Shown in pieces: positions 22,557 through 22,933 of a stretch of DNA of 22,933 bases. The translations under genes and the position numbers were made by a program. This DNA comes from an uncultured Pedobacter sp. Lineage in GTDB: Bacteria > Bacteroidota > Bacteroidia > Sphingobacteriales > Sphingobacteriaceae. The stretch's first letter is position 1. Each line of letters starts with the position of its first letter. The notes under the pieces are model-generated. The model did no database searches. It worked only from the letters and a program-made list of their open reading frames with translations, and was not told the origin of the DNA. Where the stretch lies: positions 1 to 22,933 of the forward strand of contig NZ_CAMLHF010000078.1 in NCBI RefSeq assembly GCF_946479715.1, read 5' to 3'.

Positions 22557-22933
22557 TTAATCGTATTTTAAGGCATCAACAGGATTTGCTCTGGCAACTT
22601 TAAAAGTTTGAAGGCTTACAGTTAATACAGCAATAAATATTGATAAAACAAATGCAATTATAAATGGCCATATATTCAGGCCGATTTTGTAATCGTATTT
22701 TTGGAGCCAGTTTGCCGTTATAACGTACGCAGCAGGAATTGCTATCATGTTTGATAGAATAACAAGTTTGATAAAATCCTTGTTGAGTAAAATAAGAATA
22801 TCCTTTAAACTAGCCCCAATTACTTTTCGGATACTAATTTCTTTGCTTCTCTGCTCAGCAATATACAGCGCCAGACCTAACAGGCCAAGACAAGATATAA
22901 AGATGGCAAAGCCACCAAATACATTGGAGAATA
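22557..22933 (-). CDS. FtsX-like ABC transporter permease, C-terminal part (5' end outside window)
   Basis: The frame is open to the window edge: the visible ~125 residues start inside the gene, and the ATG at 22748 is internal. The part holds three membrane spans and the family signatures: a first span ending GLLGLALYIAEQRSKEISIRKVIGAS (the EQR.KEI.IRKV.GAS motif of FtsX/MacB-type permeases), a second around KLVILSNMIAIPAAYVITANWL, a third around IWPFIIAFVLSIFIAVLTVS, and the ending QTFKVARANPVDALKYD. These permeases work with a MacB/LolD-like ATPase, often in export or extracytoplasmic signalling. Only the last quarter is visible, so the substrate is unknown. Confidence 0.94.
   Translation of the reverse strand, partial: FSNVFGGFAIFISCLGLLGLALYIAEQRSKEISIRKVIGASLKDILILLNKDFIKLVILSNMIAIPAAYVITANWLQKYDYKIGLNIWPFIIAFVLSIFIAVLTVSLQTFKVARANPVDALKYD

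Overview
The window looks like chromosomal DNA from a member of the Bacteroidota, most likely a Sphingobacteriaceae relative such as Pedobacter or Mucilaginibacter. The evidence is AT-rich sequence, outer-membrane beta-barrel proteins whose signal peptides end in '...AQ', a PorV-type type IX secretion (T9SS) protein, a T9SS C-terminal sorting domain, an FtsX-type permease of the form common in this phylum, and a few sites resembling the Bacteroidota -7 element TAnnTTTG. The genus is inference. I see no rRNA, tRNA, CRISPR array, insertion sequence, integrase or replication origin, and no gap between genes longer than 300 bases.

Left part (1-7533): the 3' end of a TolC/NodT-type efflux gene, a secreted L,D-transpeptidase-like protein, a KdgF-like cupin, a small outer-membrane barrel protein whose start codon lies inside a predicted hairpin, a PI-PLC-like lipoprotein, a two-gene M16 metallopeptidase pair (one catalytic and one non-catalytic subunit), and a PAP2/sphingomyelin-synthase-like membrane protein. 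Two related long palindromes (806-892 and 3019-3094) sit between convergent genes.

Middle (7534-11535): a same-strand cluster of DinB-family, DoxX-like, VOC-fold and AraC-type regulator genes closed by a clear terminator. It is followed by a lone patatin-like phospholipase gene flanked by two copies of a palindromic motif. A possible 40-residue membrane micro-protein lies behind it.

Next (11536-16750): small hypothetical and secreted proteins separated by hairpins and terminators, a second small barrel protein, DNA polymerase IV, a small hypothetical protein, a Gfo/Idh/MocA oxidoreductase, an HD-domain phosphohydrolase, and an unlisted but convincing 43-residue single-span membrane protein (16616-16747, minus).

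Right part (16792-22376, minus strand) is the most distinctive region. It is a tight four-gene unit, in transcription order: a secreted protein with a T9SS sorting domain, a PorV-type outer-membrane protein, a 1114-residue secreted fibre-like protein, and a 155-residue secreted hydrophilic protein, ending at a terminator. The fibre-like protein has two 16-triplet collagen-like blocks, two families of long tandem repeats and a conserved-looking C-terminal domain. I infer a surface-fibre export and assembly locus. The window ends in the C-terminal part of an FtsX-like ABC permease.
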